A DNA stretch of 64,000 bases, taken from Oscheius onirici. Lineage: Eukaryota; Nematoda; Chromadorea; Rhabditida; Rhabditidae. Position 1 is the stretch's first letter, and every line of letters begins with the position of its first letter. Below the pieces are notes generated by a model. It ran no database searches. It was not told the origin of the DNA and was given only the letters and a program-made list of their open reading frames with translations. The position numbers and the translations under genes are program-made. The stretch lies in the NCBI GenBank assembly GCA_932521025.1, contig OW051468.1:2542064-2606063 (forward strand), given 5' to 3'. Shown in pieces: positions 19,993 through 31,523 of this stretch.

Positions 19993-21891
19993 ATGTGTTT
20001 CGACTTGGCCCTCGGAGGAAGGATGGCAGCACAAGCCAGCGACGAAGCGCCACAGCCTCCGCAGCAAGACCACCACTCCGGCTGCTTCGACAAGGAAGAA
20101 GAGCGGCAGCTGCAGGAACTCGACTACTACCACGGATTCATCCCGCGCGAAGATCTCCTGGCCGTGATGAAGAGCGACGGTGATTTTCTACTTCGCGTCA
20201 GCGAGACGGACAACAACCTCGGGCCGGCAGCCGAACGGGAGAAGCCAAAGAGAGAAATTGTGCTCTCAATCTGTGTGGAACACGAAGAGGGAACAAGTGT
20301 CTGCGAGCCGACGGACGGACAGAAGAAGCCGAAGCTCAACTCGAGAAATGTCATCATTCGCCGCGTCCCCAAGAATCGCTACTTTGTGGAGACTGATCGG
20401 CTCTTTGACACGTTCCGCGAGCTCATCAGCTACTATCAGCTCAACCACGCCACGGTCAACAAGGTGAGTAGATGTTCTAGAACTTTCTACTGGTGTTTGA
20501 CTACCAAATTCGGAGCTAGGAACCTTTGTACTGATCAAGCTAACCATTTACAGTAACCCTGAGAACAGATCAGAACAGAACAGACAATAGAGAAGATCGA
20601 GAGTCTTGGAAGACTCAATTTGTAGTTTTTGAGCAAAAAGATTCCTAAATACAATTACTTTCTTAGAGAGTAACAAGACTAACCCATGCCCCTTTTCAGT
20701 CCCAATTCATCCTGAAGAACCCGGTCAAGCTGCAAAAATGGGAGCTCCTTCACAGCCACATCACCTTGGGCAAGCAGCTGGGAGAAGGCGCCTTTGGAGA
20801 GGTCCGTCAAGCTGTCTGGACACGCAAAAAGAAGACGACAGACGTGGCCGTAAAGCTCACTAAGGGCACGAGTGATCTCTGCAAAGCCAAGATCAAGGAA
20901 ATGATGCGCGAGGCGCGTCTGATGCGCCTTCTCCGTCACAAGAACATTGTCCGTCTTCATGGAGTGGCGGTGGACGAGCAGCCGCTCTACATTGTCCTAG
21001 AGTTGGTGCGCGGCGGCTCGCTCAACTCGTACTTGATGAAGAACAAGTGCTCGCTGGATGAGAAGCTGCAAATGTGTCTTGGAGCGGCAAGAGGCGTCGA
21101 GCATCTACACAAGGCTGGCGTCATTCATCGCGATCTCGCTGCCAGGAATTGCCTGTATGATCAGAGCGAAAAACTCGTCAAAATCTCCGACTTTGGCCTA
21201 TCGCGTCTAACCAAGGAGTATCGGATCAAGGTAGGTCTATTTGAAGAAGAAGATGCAATTTGCAACATGCAAGCTATCTATTCAAAAAAATTACCTCAGC
21301 CGATTTTGTTTTGGCCACGAAAACGCGAGTAAATGTCTACAAAAAAAATCCCTTCAGACTGCCGTCAAACTGCCCATAAAATGGCTGGCCCCGGAGACGA
21401 TCACGGCCTTCATCTTCACGCAGAAGAGCGACGTCTACAGCTACGGCGTCATGATCCACGAGATTTTCGCCAACGGATCGGAGCCGTGGGTAGGCAGCAC
21501 GAATACGGAAGTCAAAAAGGCTGTAATCGAGGGCCGGACGCTGCCGATGACGGAGACTCCGGATCAGATTCGCGACTTTGTCAAGGAGAAGGTCTTTGCT
21601 CGTATGCCAGCCGACCGTCTCAGCATGACGGAAGTTGTGCGTTTTCTCACGGAACATCTGGATCCGCCGAACGGGATGGGCACTGATCTGCCGGGAGAGA
21701 TGAAGGCGAAAGCGCCGAAGAAGAAGGGAGATACGGAGACGGAAAAGAGCGCTTTTGCCCGCGTCAGTCGCACGATTTCAGCCTCCTCGTCTATCTCTAC
21801 GGCTAGCAGCGACGTGCAGGCGAAGAAGAAGGGAGGACAGATATATAAATTGACTCAAGGATCAAAAAACAATGCTTCTGGAAGTAAATAA
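19993..21891 (+). CDS. SH2-domain non-receptor tyrosine kinase, Fes/Fer/SPE-8 type
   Basis: Exons 19993-20463, 20700-21230 and 21358-21891, all phase 0; 511 aa, or 501 from the second Met at 20023. Exon 1 carries an SH2 domain (YYHGFIPREDLL, GDFLLRVSET, NVIIRRVPKNRYFVE). The kinase domain has GEGAFGEVRQAVW, VAVKLTKG, IHRDLAARNCL (the order typical of Fes/Fer), DFGLSR, then LPIKWLAPE and YSYGVMIHEIF. All catalytic residues are present. There is no SH3 or F-BAR, the plan of the nematode-expanded SPE-8/FRK family, of which SPE-8 acts in sperm activation. The tail after the kinase is Lys/Ser-rich. AATAAA overlaps the stop. Substrates cannot be read from the sequence. Confidence 0.9.
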
Positions 21892-21931
21892 AGAATATGT
21901 AGACTGCCTAATCTTTCTTGTTGTTTAAATA

Positions 21932-24900
21932 TCAAAAAACGTACGCATTTCTATCCTTCTCCGACTTGAGCCGCTGTGCCAGCTCTCTGGCCTTTTCCAG
22001 AACCGATGGTGGGAATGTGGACAACTGAGCCAGTTCGAATCCATAAACCGGGCCGTTATAGGCTCCTTTGTGAAGTTTGTGCGTCGCGGCAAAGGCCTCA
22101 TGTCCGTGTTTGTCCGTGATCGTCTGCGAGGGGAAGTGATAGCTAAAAATTATCAGTTTAGTGGGAAAATTAGAAAAAACCAACTTTTCAACGGCCGTGA
22201 AGCGTTCATCCAATGAGGCCAGATCGAGGAAGTGCGTAGCCAGAAGACAGGTGCTCTTTTTCTGAAGAAGATGCTCGCAGACGGCGATGGAGATGGCAAT
22301 TCCTTCCTCGGTGGATGTACTTCGAGCCAGCTCGTCCACCACGATTAGAGTTTTTTCGTTTGCGTAATGAAGGATGAGAGCCATCTCTTTCATCTCCATC
22401 GAGAAGGCCGACAGGCCTTTGGAGAGCATATCGTTGTGGCCGACGCGCGAGAAGATGTACTTGAAGACTGAAATAAACTCATTGTCAGTTTAAAGAAATT
22501 GAAATAAAATTCGGGGTATAATCCGCATGACAGAAGAGCCAATCTTTTTGTCAAGCATGACAGCTAAAGACTCTTTTCGTGCCAGATGCTCCATTTCCGT
22601 AATGGCAGTCCCAAGTTTGTTATAGCTGTCCCAGTAAACTACCTACGCAACCAAGAAAATGAAAATGGTCTTACTGCTAAATGTATAGGTCGACAATACG
22701 GGGTTCCATGAGTTCCGCAGCTCGTCTGACGAGCGAGTTTTTTGTGCTCGCGTCAAACGCATGATACCCCTCGATTCCGTCAAAATAAACTGTTGAAACT
22801 GCGTCAAACGAGTAATGAGCGCGAGCACTCTCGAACAACCAAAGGTGAATTCGAAAAAACTTTTTTATGCAATTTCTCTTAGCAAAAGTACTCAGCATGT
22901 CTGTTTAGCAGTGGCTCTTGATCAACAGATTTTAGTGTTTGACTAAAGGGACCATGAACGGGAAAAGGTTACCTGGAACACTAGCAGTTCCCGACGGAAT
23001 CATGCAGCCTAGCTGCGATAGGATGGAGAGATGACAGACTTGACGCAGATACGTCGATTTTCCAGCCTAAATTTGGAGCCTTACACAGCAAAACAAAGAC
23101 CAAAAACGAACCATATTAGGCCCAGTAATGATTCCAAAATTGGCCTCGGGACTCAAATAGGTGTCATTCGGGACGCATTTTTCCTTCAGATGATGATCCA
23201 GCAATGGATTTCGGCCGTTTTTGAACATGAGAGCATTGCCGAGGACGGGGCGGACGGTTTCCGTACTGATTGAATAAATTGTCAGACTGGCCAAAAAGTC
23301 GAGAAAGATGGTCGCCTCGGCAATGTTGTAGAGCACGGGGATAAAGTCTCGAATCTGGCCGAGCAGCTCCTCGACACATTGGCTGCTAACGAGCATTATT
23401 TCGGCCACACATTGATTGATTCGGTCTGGAATTTTTGGACTTAACAGATGAACATGAGCAGAAATGAACCGTTATAGCGAATAAGATGTTTCGAGGTGAA
23501 GGTGATCGAGCCACGGCTTCTCACTTCGTTTTGGAAAACCTGAAATTTTAACTTTTTAGCTGGAACTGCAGAAATACTATTTTTGGAAGTCTACAGACTT
23601 TATAATTGTCTTTTTCGTATAACCGCTCTCATAAAAATGGTATAACCTTACAACAGGTGTAGCTACTTCCAAGGTTTGGAAAAACGTCAGCTCCAATATT
23701 CACCGGAATCGGATAACCAAAAAGAAACAGTGAAATCTCAGGGTTTTAGAACATTTTTCACTGAGAGAACGGGTTTATTTTACAGTCTCTTTCTCCCTCA
23801 TTATCTACATTTTTTTTTCCTTTTATCGCCCGCTCATTTTCTTGCTCTTCGCGCTCTCCTTCTTCTTCCTCACCGAGCCGGTATCCTTCTTTTTAGCGCT
23901 CTTCTTCGACTCTGTCTTTGGCTTCATTTTTTGGCTATTTCCTTTCTTCGAGCCAGGCTTCTCCAGACTGCTCTTGGAATTCTTTTCCTTACTTCCCGTA
24001 CTTTTAGGTCCATTTTCTTGACTTCTAGAGCTCCTGGTCTCTTCCTCCTGCCTCTTACCGTAATCCTTCCTATTCAACTCCTCGAGAAAGTAGCGACTCT
24101 TGAACTGATCATCGTTCTCCCGCTCTCTGGCAGTCGTCATGAAGGGATCCCTTCTTGACTTTTTCTCACTTTTCCGGTCAGAACCACGTTTTTCGCTCTT
24201 CTTCTTCTTGCTGGAGCGATTCGACGACTGTATCTGGCTCTTGCTACGACTGCTGCTTTCCCTTTCACGACTTCTGCTTCGACTGCTCTTACTGCTGCTG
24301 CTCTAGCGTCGGCGGTCTGAGTTGGTAACTGCTTTTAAGCCAGACTGTGTGAAATCAACTGAGCAGTTTTGCGCAAGTTGAGAACATTTTCCGATCTTTG
24401 TCGTTTTATTGAGCGTACCAAAACTTGCGTCACAACTTCATTCGAATCTGTGTGAAAATCATGCGAACACGTGTAAGAAAACTGAAAATGCGAAGAGTTT
24501 GGTACTCACCGGCCTGCCCAATGACTACATTGCGTTACGCGGAAAGCTCGTGAAATTGCATTCAAAGTTTCGATCTACTGGAGCGATTCTGGCTCGGACG
24601 CTTCTTGTCCTCTCTTCGCGAATCTTCTCCCTTCTTCCAGTGGTACAGACTGAGGACTAGACCGCTGGCAGCCACAGTTCCACTCCAGGCCAGAGCTACT
24701 GGCACTAACTCCATTTGTTTATTCGGGCAGACTCCGGTATTTTTCAGTGTTTTTAACTTGTTTTATGCTATTTTTAAGTTATCATTACTGAGCATATTAC
24801 AACGTTTTAAAACTTGAAAAAAACTTCGAATTTGCTAATTGGAAATTCGAAATAAGGGAAATTGGGAGGGAAATTACTATTTACGTTTACGGTAGTTTAT

Positions 24901-27649
24901 AAGAAGTAACCAAGCTAAGTTTCAAATTCCTTAGGAGGTGCCCAAACAAACTGGCAGATATTTGACGAAATTCAATTCTCTAGCCTTTCTTTTGTTTCTA
25001 GCTATTTCGACAGAATTTGGTCGGACACTGTGACTATAAAATGGTAACATTTGCCCCAGATATTTAGGTCTTATCAGTTTCAACCATTTTGACTGTTGTA
25101 TGGTTAGTTTTTGACGCTACCCGCTTGTTCACGACTTTAGACCCATTTATAAATAAACAAAACCTTACCGTTGGTAGTTTGGCACGTTCCGCATCCTTGA
25201 CGGCCCAGACGTAATGAAATCCACGCGTGATCGAATACGCCACTCTCGTCTTCTCATTCGGCAGATTTTCTTCCAGCTCTTTTGTGCATTCCCGACGGTC
25301 AAGTCCTTCCTCCTGTAGGTCCATCAGCAGTTCCTCGTATGTCTTCCGGGCAATATCGAGCTGGACACAGAGACCCTTCCTGACAGCGTAGCATTTTTGA
25401 TTGCGAACGACGAGCGAATTCTTCTTGGCAATTTCCAAAGCGCTCGTATCGAGGACCTTGTCCATTATTTTGATCATCTCCTCCACACGGACATCTACTA
25501 GCTTCTGCAAAGTTTTTGTTTAAAATAGACGCAAAAAAACCTGGTGTATAATCTTCAGCGACTCGCTCTTAACTTTGCTGAGACAGGTGCGCATCGGAAT
25601 GACCATGTCGAGCGTCTTGCGGAGTCGTTGGAGCTGGGCAATGTTGCTCTCGCATTTGCTGACACTGGGCTCAATTGGTGGCTTGGCACAGAGAGCCAAA
25701 ATGCCCTCGACTTCGCCGATTCGTTGGAGGATTTTGCGGAGACGCTCGAGAAGCTGAAAGGTGGGAGTTTCTGAGGGAAAATATAGGTGAGACAAGTATG
25801 TGACACTACGTAACGCAGCAAAGTTCTTGAGTTCCTTCGTCACTATTAGGGCAAGATTTTTGCGAATGTCATATTATTTAGCCGGCAGTGGGTTAGCGGT
25901 TAAGATATAAAGCTAGCTTTTTTTCTCGCAATTGTAGTACGTTGGATGAAAAGGTCTTAGTAGAGCCTGTTATGACTAGAACTAGAGCTTCGAAACCACA
26001 GAAAAGAAACAATTTCCTGGCTTGATTCTCGTTCTATCATTAGCTTTCTCAGCCACATCGACAGTTGCAAAGCCTCCAATACATTGTCGAATAGAAGAGA
26101 GAGATCTGATTAGTTGATGACGTTTTCGTCAAACTTGTGAGCTGTGGCTTGACCACTATTTCACGCTGAAAGCTACGGTAATCTTGGGCTTATCCTAAAA
26201 TTGACCAGGAAAATACGAGCATGGTCAAAAACAGCAATCTATACAAATCAGAAGAGCCGTCAGACGGCTCCTCTCACTATGTGGCATTTTTCAAAAAATT
26301 TTCTCTTAACCGAGGCTTCCTTTCAGCAGCAAAAATGATGCGGATTTTCAGCCACGTACAGTTGGAACGAGTGGGAAGAGCAAAAACTTACATGAGTAGT
26401 ATCACAGAGCTCTTCTACGGCATCGTATCGCATTTCGAGGAAGGTCTTGTCGGCTATTGGCTGAAGGAGATTGCTGCGGAGAAGACGATATCCCCCCGGC
26501 GTTAGGGTGTAGTCAATGACACTGATCAGGCTTCGGCGTGTCTGCTTCTACAATTGCTAGTTTTTAGCTGATTTCAGCAATTCGTACCGATGTGTTCATA
26601 TCGGACGAATCGATGAGTTCTAAGCACTTCCAGGAGCCGGAATCTGGAATATTAAAACATTTTTGACGAAAACTTTAAACAAACGCACCAATCATGCAGT
26701 TCTTCTCAATGTCCCGATATTGGATTTTTAGAGTCGAGTCCGTCAAGATCATGTTCTGGATAAATTCGACGTATTTGAGGAGACCGCCGGTGGCAGCTAC
26801 GGCCAGTTTCTTCTTCTCCAAAATGACGTCGCTGCAGGAGGAGACTTCACGATTGGCCAGCTGCTTGATCAGTGCGGCTCCTTTCTCCTCGCTGAAGAAT
26901 CTGGAAATGTGAAGGATTAGAAGAGATTGAACAGATCAGCAGAACAATTTTGGCTGCCAAAGAGGTACAAAAAATTTGCAAATCGGTTCTATGTGCGATC
27001 AACTCCTTTCGATGTTTCACCGTTGTTCATACAAATTGTATGACTAGTTAGCTCCACATCTCTTCCCTTTCGGAACTTCGACATACAAATTTAGTCATTG
27101 AAAAGATTAATGTTCCAGAATCTTCTCGGATACAATCTAGCAAATCGTCGAAAAAATAGCCTACCTTTTGTCAACAGTCGTAATCGTGGCATCTTCGATA
27201 CTATTCTTAATAGATTCGACCAAGAGAACTGTCCTCGTCCTGTCGGCTACCGAATCCGCCACAATTATCTGAATTTCTTGCTCAAAAAGGCCGTAAGGGG
27301 GCTCACCTCGATAGGATCTTCGACCTGAATCCTCGTCATCAGACGCAAATAGTTGGCGTCGATGAATTCGTAGAGGTTGACCTCCGGGTAGCGTAGATCC
27401 ATTACGGCCATGCCGACTTGGCCCTTTTCGACACCGTGGCCTTCGTAAACGGCTAATTTTTTTTAATATTTCAGCTAAAAAAAATAAGGGCTTACAAACA
27501 AGAGTGTAGGAGCGCAGAGAACGAGAAGAAGAGTTGGCTGTGCCGGGAGTTGGACGACCGGAACTCGACGAATCCATTCGATATTTTGGCTGGAGACAGC
27601 GTCCAAAATTCGAGGAGACTGTGTGGTCGAAAGAGGTCACCTTAGACAT
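21932..27649 (-). CDS. msh-4: MSH4 / HIM-14 meiotic MutS homologue
   Basis: Exons (minus): 27649-27496, 27452-27307, 27268-27165, 26900-26689, 26643-26588, 26547-26392, a poorly defined exon about 25840-25541, 25504-25169, 23539-23470, 23425-23112, 23066-22973, 22467-22185 and 22142-21932. In order I read the MSH4 N-terminus (VYEGHGVEKGQVGMAVMDL), the connector region, the core (YTLTPGGYRLLRSNLLQPIA), the clamp region, SLTIYSISTETVRPV, Walker A (ITGPNMAGKSTYLRQV), Walker B (TLIVVDELARSTSTEEG) and ATHFLDL. MSH4 acts with MSH5 to stabilise meiotic crossover intermediates. The usual ELGRGT of MutS proteins is here ELARST. The 1.6-kb intron between 25169 and 23539 contains an SR-rich gene on the same strand. 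The exon boundaries between 26392 and 25541 are unresolved. Confidence 0.88.
23823..24302 (-). CDS. SR-rich / Lys-rich protein nested in an msh-4 intron
   Basis: The frame is open from a CTAG acceptor-like site (24303) to TGA at 23823. It starts with an RS domain (SSSSKSSRSRSRERESSS), continues with SRSKSQIQSSNRSSKKKK, then DPFMTTARERENDDQFKS, and ends in a Lys/Ser-rich tail (KKKESAKSKKMSGR*). RS domains are typical of splicing factors and their partners; no RRM is visible here. The first Met is at 24140, and an earlier exon is likely but not found. It lies inside the intron between two msh-4 exons on the same strand and has its own stop, so it is a separate gene or an inserted copy. Confidence 0.55.
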   Translation of the reverse strand, partial: SSSSKSSRSRSRERESSSRSKSQIQSSNRSSKKKKSEKRGSDRKSEKKSRRDPFMTTARERENDDQFKSRYFLEELNRKDYGKRQEEETRSSRSQENGPKSTGSKEKNSKSSLEKPGSKKGNSQKMKPKTESKKSAKKKDTGSVRKKKESAKSKKMSGR

Positions 27650-27876
27650 CTGGCTTTCTGGAAAATCAGCTTAGTTTTAGAGAAAATAAGAGCGAGAAGT
27701 TGGAGATGAAAGAAGAATAAATAGGATTCTTTCTAGAACCACAAAATACCCCAAATCGACATAATCTACAACTGTTTACTAGTTGTTGGCAAACATACAA
27801 ATTTGGAGTGATTGGTGAATTGAGTTAACATGTGTACAACATTTTGTATAAAGTTTTAGAAGGGGGGAGACAATTT

Positions 27877-30304
27877 TCAACGGACGAACGTAAACATTTT
27901 CATGCAGTGGGTCTGACGACATGCGACGAGGAAGTAGCCCTTGGGTGAGATGGCGATTTGGGAACCGTATGGATAGCTTCCACGCGGGATTTCTACTCTC
28001 TTCCATCCGGCCAGTTGGGCGTCAAACCACTGAAAATGCGGAAATTATGACAAAAAGGGGAGAAACACGTACAAGTACACGGCTTTCATCTCCGTGTCTG
28101 GCGTCGGAGATAATCACCTCGCCGCGGGAGTCGGAGGCAATTCCAGCCGGATAGCATGCGCTGTCTTCGTTGAGTCTTCCAAGCTGGACAGTCTTCGTGA
28201 TTTTGAAACTGGCGCGCGCGTTGTCGCTGGTGATACGGGCTTCGACGATCGTTACAGCTTTGCTATCTGGAAAATTGACAAAAGCTCGGGCAAATGGAGC
28301 TCTCTTACGTAGATCCGTAACGTAAAGACGTCCTGTAGAGGTGGTGACAAAGGACGGGGAGCCAGTTCCGTAACAGAAGTGAGCGATTCGATCCTTGTTG
28401 AAGTTGAAGGCGCTGATGAAGCATCTGCCGTTGTACTGCTCGATCGTGACCAGCATTCCGCGGATGTAGGCAAGACCTGCAAAATGTGATTTCAGAGTTT
28501 CGAAGGCATTTTGTCGTTATAGCTACTTTTAGCAAACTTGCGTGAGAGTCGGTCAAAAAGAGACCTCGGGACAGAGTCGAGCGTCGTTCGAGCACCAATC
28601 GAGCGTGCTAACACTTCGCCATGACAAAAAAATCCTTATCAGTATTCGTGCGAAACGACAAACGAAATCAGTATTCGTGCGAAACGACAAAACGAAACGC
28701 ACCTCTGGGACGACGCAAGCCCGTAATGTAAGGCTCGACCTTGCCATCGTGCTTGTAGAACATTTTGATCGCGTTTCCCTCCAGGAAGGCGATGGCCTCT
28801 TTCGGACTCACCACGGCCAAGGCGGTGGCCAGGAGGTCCGTCTTGCTGAGCAGCTTGAGATTTCGTCCCATCTCACTGCACGAGAAGAGCTTGCCCTGTC
28901 CGGCAAAGAGGAAATCTTCGCCATCCCAGGTCACAGCCAGCGGGCTGAGAACTTCTCCGTCAGCGACTGTCTTCACTGGATCGAGGCGCAGTTTTAAAAG
29001 CAACATTTGAAAGTGAAAAGACTGTTGGAAACTTACTTTGAGCGCTGTTGCAAAAGCTGGCAAAGCTGAAGGGCAAGATACTGTTTTCCGACTCGATCGT
29101 CGACTTCAAGATAGACTGATGGTTTTGGATCTTCTGAGAACGAGCCTGGACGACGGCTACGACTTCCTGGAGTCGCTTGATATCAATTTCTGAATAGGTT
29201 CGAGTGAGGAGAGCAACTAAATTCGTCCTACTTTTCCAATCAAACGTCAGTAGAATGTCCTGAATATCGTTCATAAATTTCTTGTCCGACTGCTCCATGA
29301 GGCGTTCGAGCTTCGTCTGAGAATGTCTGCTGGTGAAGATGGCCGGAATCAGTTTCGAGATGGCCGCGAATGTAATCTTGTTCGAACCGAGCTACAGTTT
29401 CAACATTATCAAGTTTCCTCAAAAAACCGAAACTGACGAGATTGTGCATTCGATGGGAGACTTTTTTGTGAATGGAACGCAGCTGCGGATGATCTCCTTC
29501 CTTGCTACGCTGCTTGCTGATGGTCTTGTTGACCATCTTGGAGATGACGCGCTCAGATTTCTTCAGGCGGAACGTCTGCTCGTCTCTGACGTCTCTTGAC
29601 GAAATGACGACGATATTGTCGTCGTCGCTGGTTGGAAGACTTTTATCGTCGGCCGAGTCCATCTTTATGTCGAGCTCTGATTCATCGAGGCTCTGAAAAC
29701 TTGGGTATATGACTGGAACACCAATTTCAAGCATTTTTGCCAAATAAAAAAGTTTATATAGTTTTGACGATCCGAGCTCGTGAAAATGTAACTTGATACG
29801 TCTTCAAAGAGATTAGTCATGTTTACAACACCGCTGTACGGCTCGCAAATGGGTTATGGGACTAACGGCGAAAAAAGGCTCCGCCGTTACGACCGCACTT
29901 GTACAGAGTGGTACAATGTCTTGAAGGAACCATACAATAGCCAAATTTGGCAGTCCAAAATTGGCTCATGACGGTATCACTTGACCAGAAAGTAGAGGCG
30001 GACAACATGATAAAGCGGCTACACAAGGTGCTAAAGATTCAACTTACTATGGCATCATCATCGTGACCAGTGGAGAGAGCTTGGTTTTCGCGCTTAACGT
30101 CATCATTCACCTCGGTCAGGCTCGTAATGGAAAGGCTGGCGGAGACATCTCGAAGTCCCATTCGTCCCAAGTTCTCGATGATCGAGTCTTGCTCTTCTGT
30201 CCTAAAAAATAGCTGGGTTACTAGATAAGAGAGAGAACTAACTTTGGTTTGTGCAGTGAGGGGTGAACTTGGGCATAGATGATCTCACAGAAGTCGTCAT
30301 CCAT
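27877..30304 (-). CDS. NHL/beta-propeller-like protein with coiled N-terminal half
   Basis: Nine exons: 30304-30243, 30201-30048, 29692-29438, 29391-29232, 29189-29037, 28975-28703, 28476-28309, 28266-28073 and 28029-27877; 523 aa, all phases consistent. The N-terminal third is acidic and disordered (MDDDFCEIIYAQVH). Residues of about 150-270 are helical (LERLMEQSDKKFMNDI, IDIKRLQEVVAVVQ). The C-terminal 260 residues repeat short beta-strand units such as LAVTWDGEDFLFAGQGKLF, GLRRPRGLAYIRGM, FVTTSTGRLYVTDL and ACYPAGIASDSRGEVIISD, which match the NHL repeat rhythm (hydrophobic-GIA-D-G-VYV-D). No RING or B-box is seen, so it is not a full TRIM-NHL protein. The start at 30304 is the first ATG and gives a good phase-2 exon. 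Confidence 0.7.
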
Positions 30305-30663
30305 TGTTTTGGGACCTGAAGTCGTGTTAAAAACCAGATGAAGAAAGAACCAGATGAAGAAAGTAAGATAACAACGACAAAATGAACATTTGAACTTTGA
30401 AAGAAGAAATTGAAGTAGAAAAACAAAAAACGCAAAAGTAGACACAAACTGTCAGAGCGTGAGAAATAGTAGCTCCGTCCCGAAAAACTTCATTATCGAA
30501 CATTCTGGATGCAAACCAAAACAACTACGGCGAAATACCTAAGTGATGCCTATTTCTGTTTTTGACTATTTTTACACGGAAAAGGTCGCAGAAAATGCAG
30601 AGAAATTCGACAAAAACCTTGGAAAAGAAATGTGCTTTTTAGGCCAGAAGGGCCAGAACAGGG

Positions 30664-31120
30664 ATGGGCGATCAGCCAATTTTTGTGCGAGCGCGATCAG
30701 CAGCTCCGGTTTCATGTGAACGGGAGCGCGAGCAGACTTTTCGATCGCACTGCCAGTTGCTCGCATGCGATCGCGAGCAGCGATCAGGCGCGATCACTAA
30801 ATACCAGACCTCGAAATATCGAACATATTTAGATTTTTTTGCCGGGTGAGGTACCTAAAATCCAGCAATTAAGAATAACGTCGTTGAAAACGAAAAAGAA
30901 TCAAGAAAATTAAAGGTAGCAGAAGAAAAAATTGAAATGGAACAACCAAATCCCAATAAATGTACAGCTATTCAGGACCTATGTGATCGCGTCTCTAAAT
31001 CTGCTCGCAGCGCGATCGCGCGCATTTTGAGATTTTCTGTTCGCGTGCGAGCGCGAGCGCGAGCGATCGCACCTCCAGCTGATCGCAGTGCGAGCTCGCG
31101 ATCGCGCAAAACGAGCAGCG
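30664..31120. repeat. GCGATCGC-rich palindromic islands
   Basis: Two blocks (about 30664-30800 and 30980-31115) are dense in GCGATCGC, GCGAGCGCGA, GATCGCACT and related palindromes in an otherwise AT-rich region. They roughly mirror each other around about 180 bp of AT-rich DNA, as in a foldback element or a short satellite. Confidence 0.6.
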
Positions 31121-31322
31121 AGTCCTCGTCAACTTTCCAACCGGTAAGCCGTTGTGAGACCAGCGTTGTCGGGTCTCGAAAAGATTAGCTATTTAGCGAA
31201 AGTTGACGAGGATTGTCCGATTGTTCGTAAGCTGCTCACATTGTTGTCAAATCTTATTTTTTTTCTTTCATCTGATAAACGATTCTTTTCAAAGCCCGAA
31301 AGCGAACTGAATTGGTTTTTAG

Positions 31323-31523
31323 CCCAAACTCTTGGGGGAATACAAGAACGCTACCCAAAATCACCCGATTTTGATCTTTTTGCTAATTCTGGCTAATTTT
31401 GCAGCCTTCTACGTCTGCCAATTGCAGAATAGTACAAGTTCATTAGTCTTATCAATGCCGGAGGTCAGGTGCCTGACTAATCCGGTTAGAAATACTATTC
31501 AATCGTATCCGTGTCCTAGTTGA
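31323..31523 (+). CDS. possible membrane-protein exon, weak
   Basis: After a TTTTTAG acceptor the frame reads PKLLGEYKNATQNHP, then a membrane-like segment (ILIFLLILANFAAFYVC), then a polar tail to TGA at 31523. It resembles exon 2 of the small membrane-protein family but begins in phase 0 and no exon 1 is found. Confidence 0.25.
   Translation, partial: PKLLGEYKNATQNHPILIFLLILANFAAFYVCQLQNSTSSLVLSMPEVRCLTNPVRNTIQSYPCPS

Noticed and set aside
25875..25965. tRNA-like sequence (GTGGGTTAGCGGTTAAG)
   Set aside because: A-box-like only; I could not fold a cloverleaf or find a B box.
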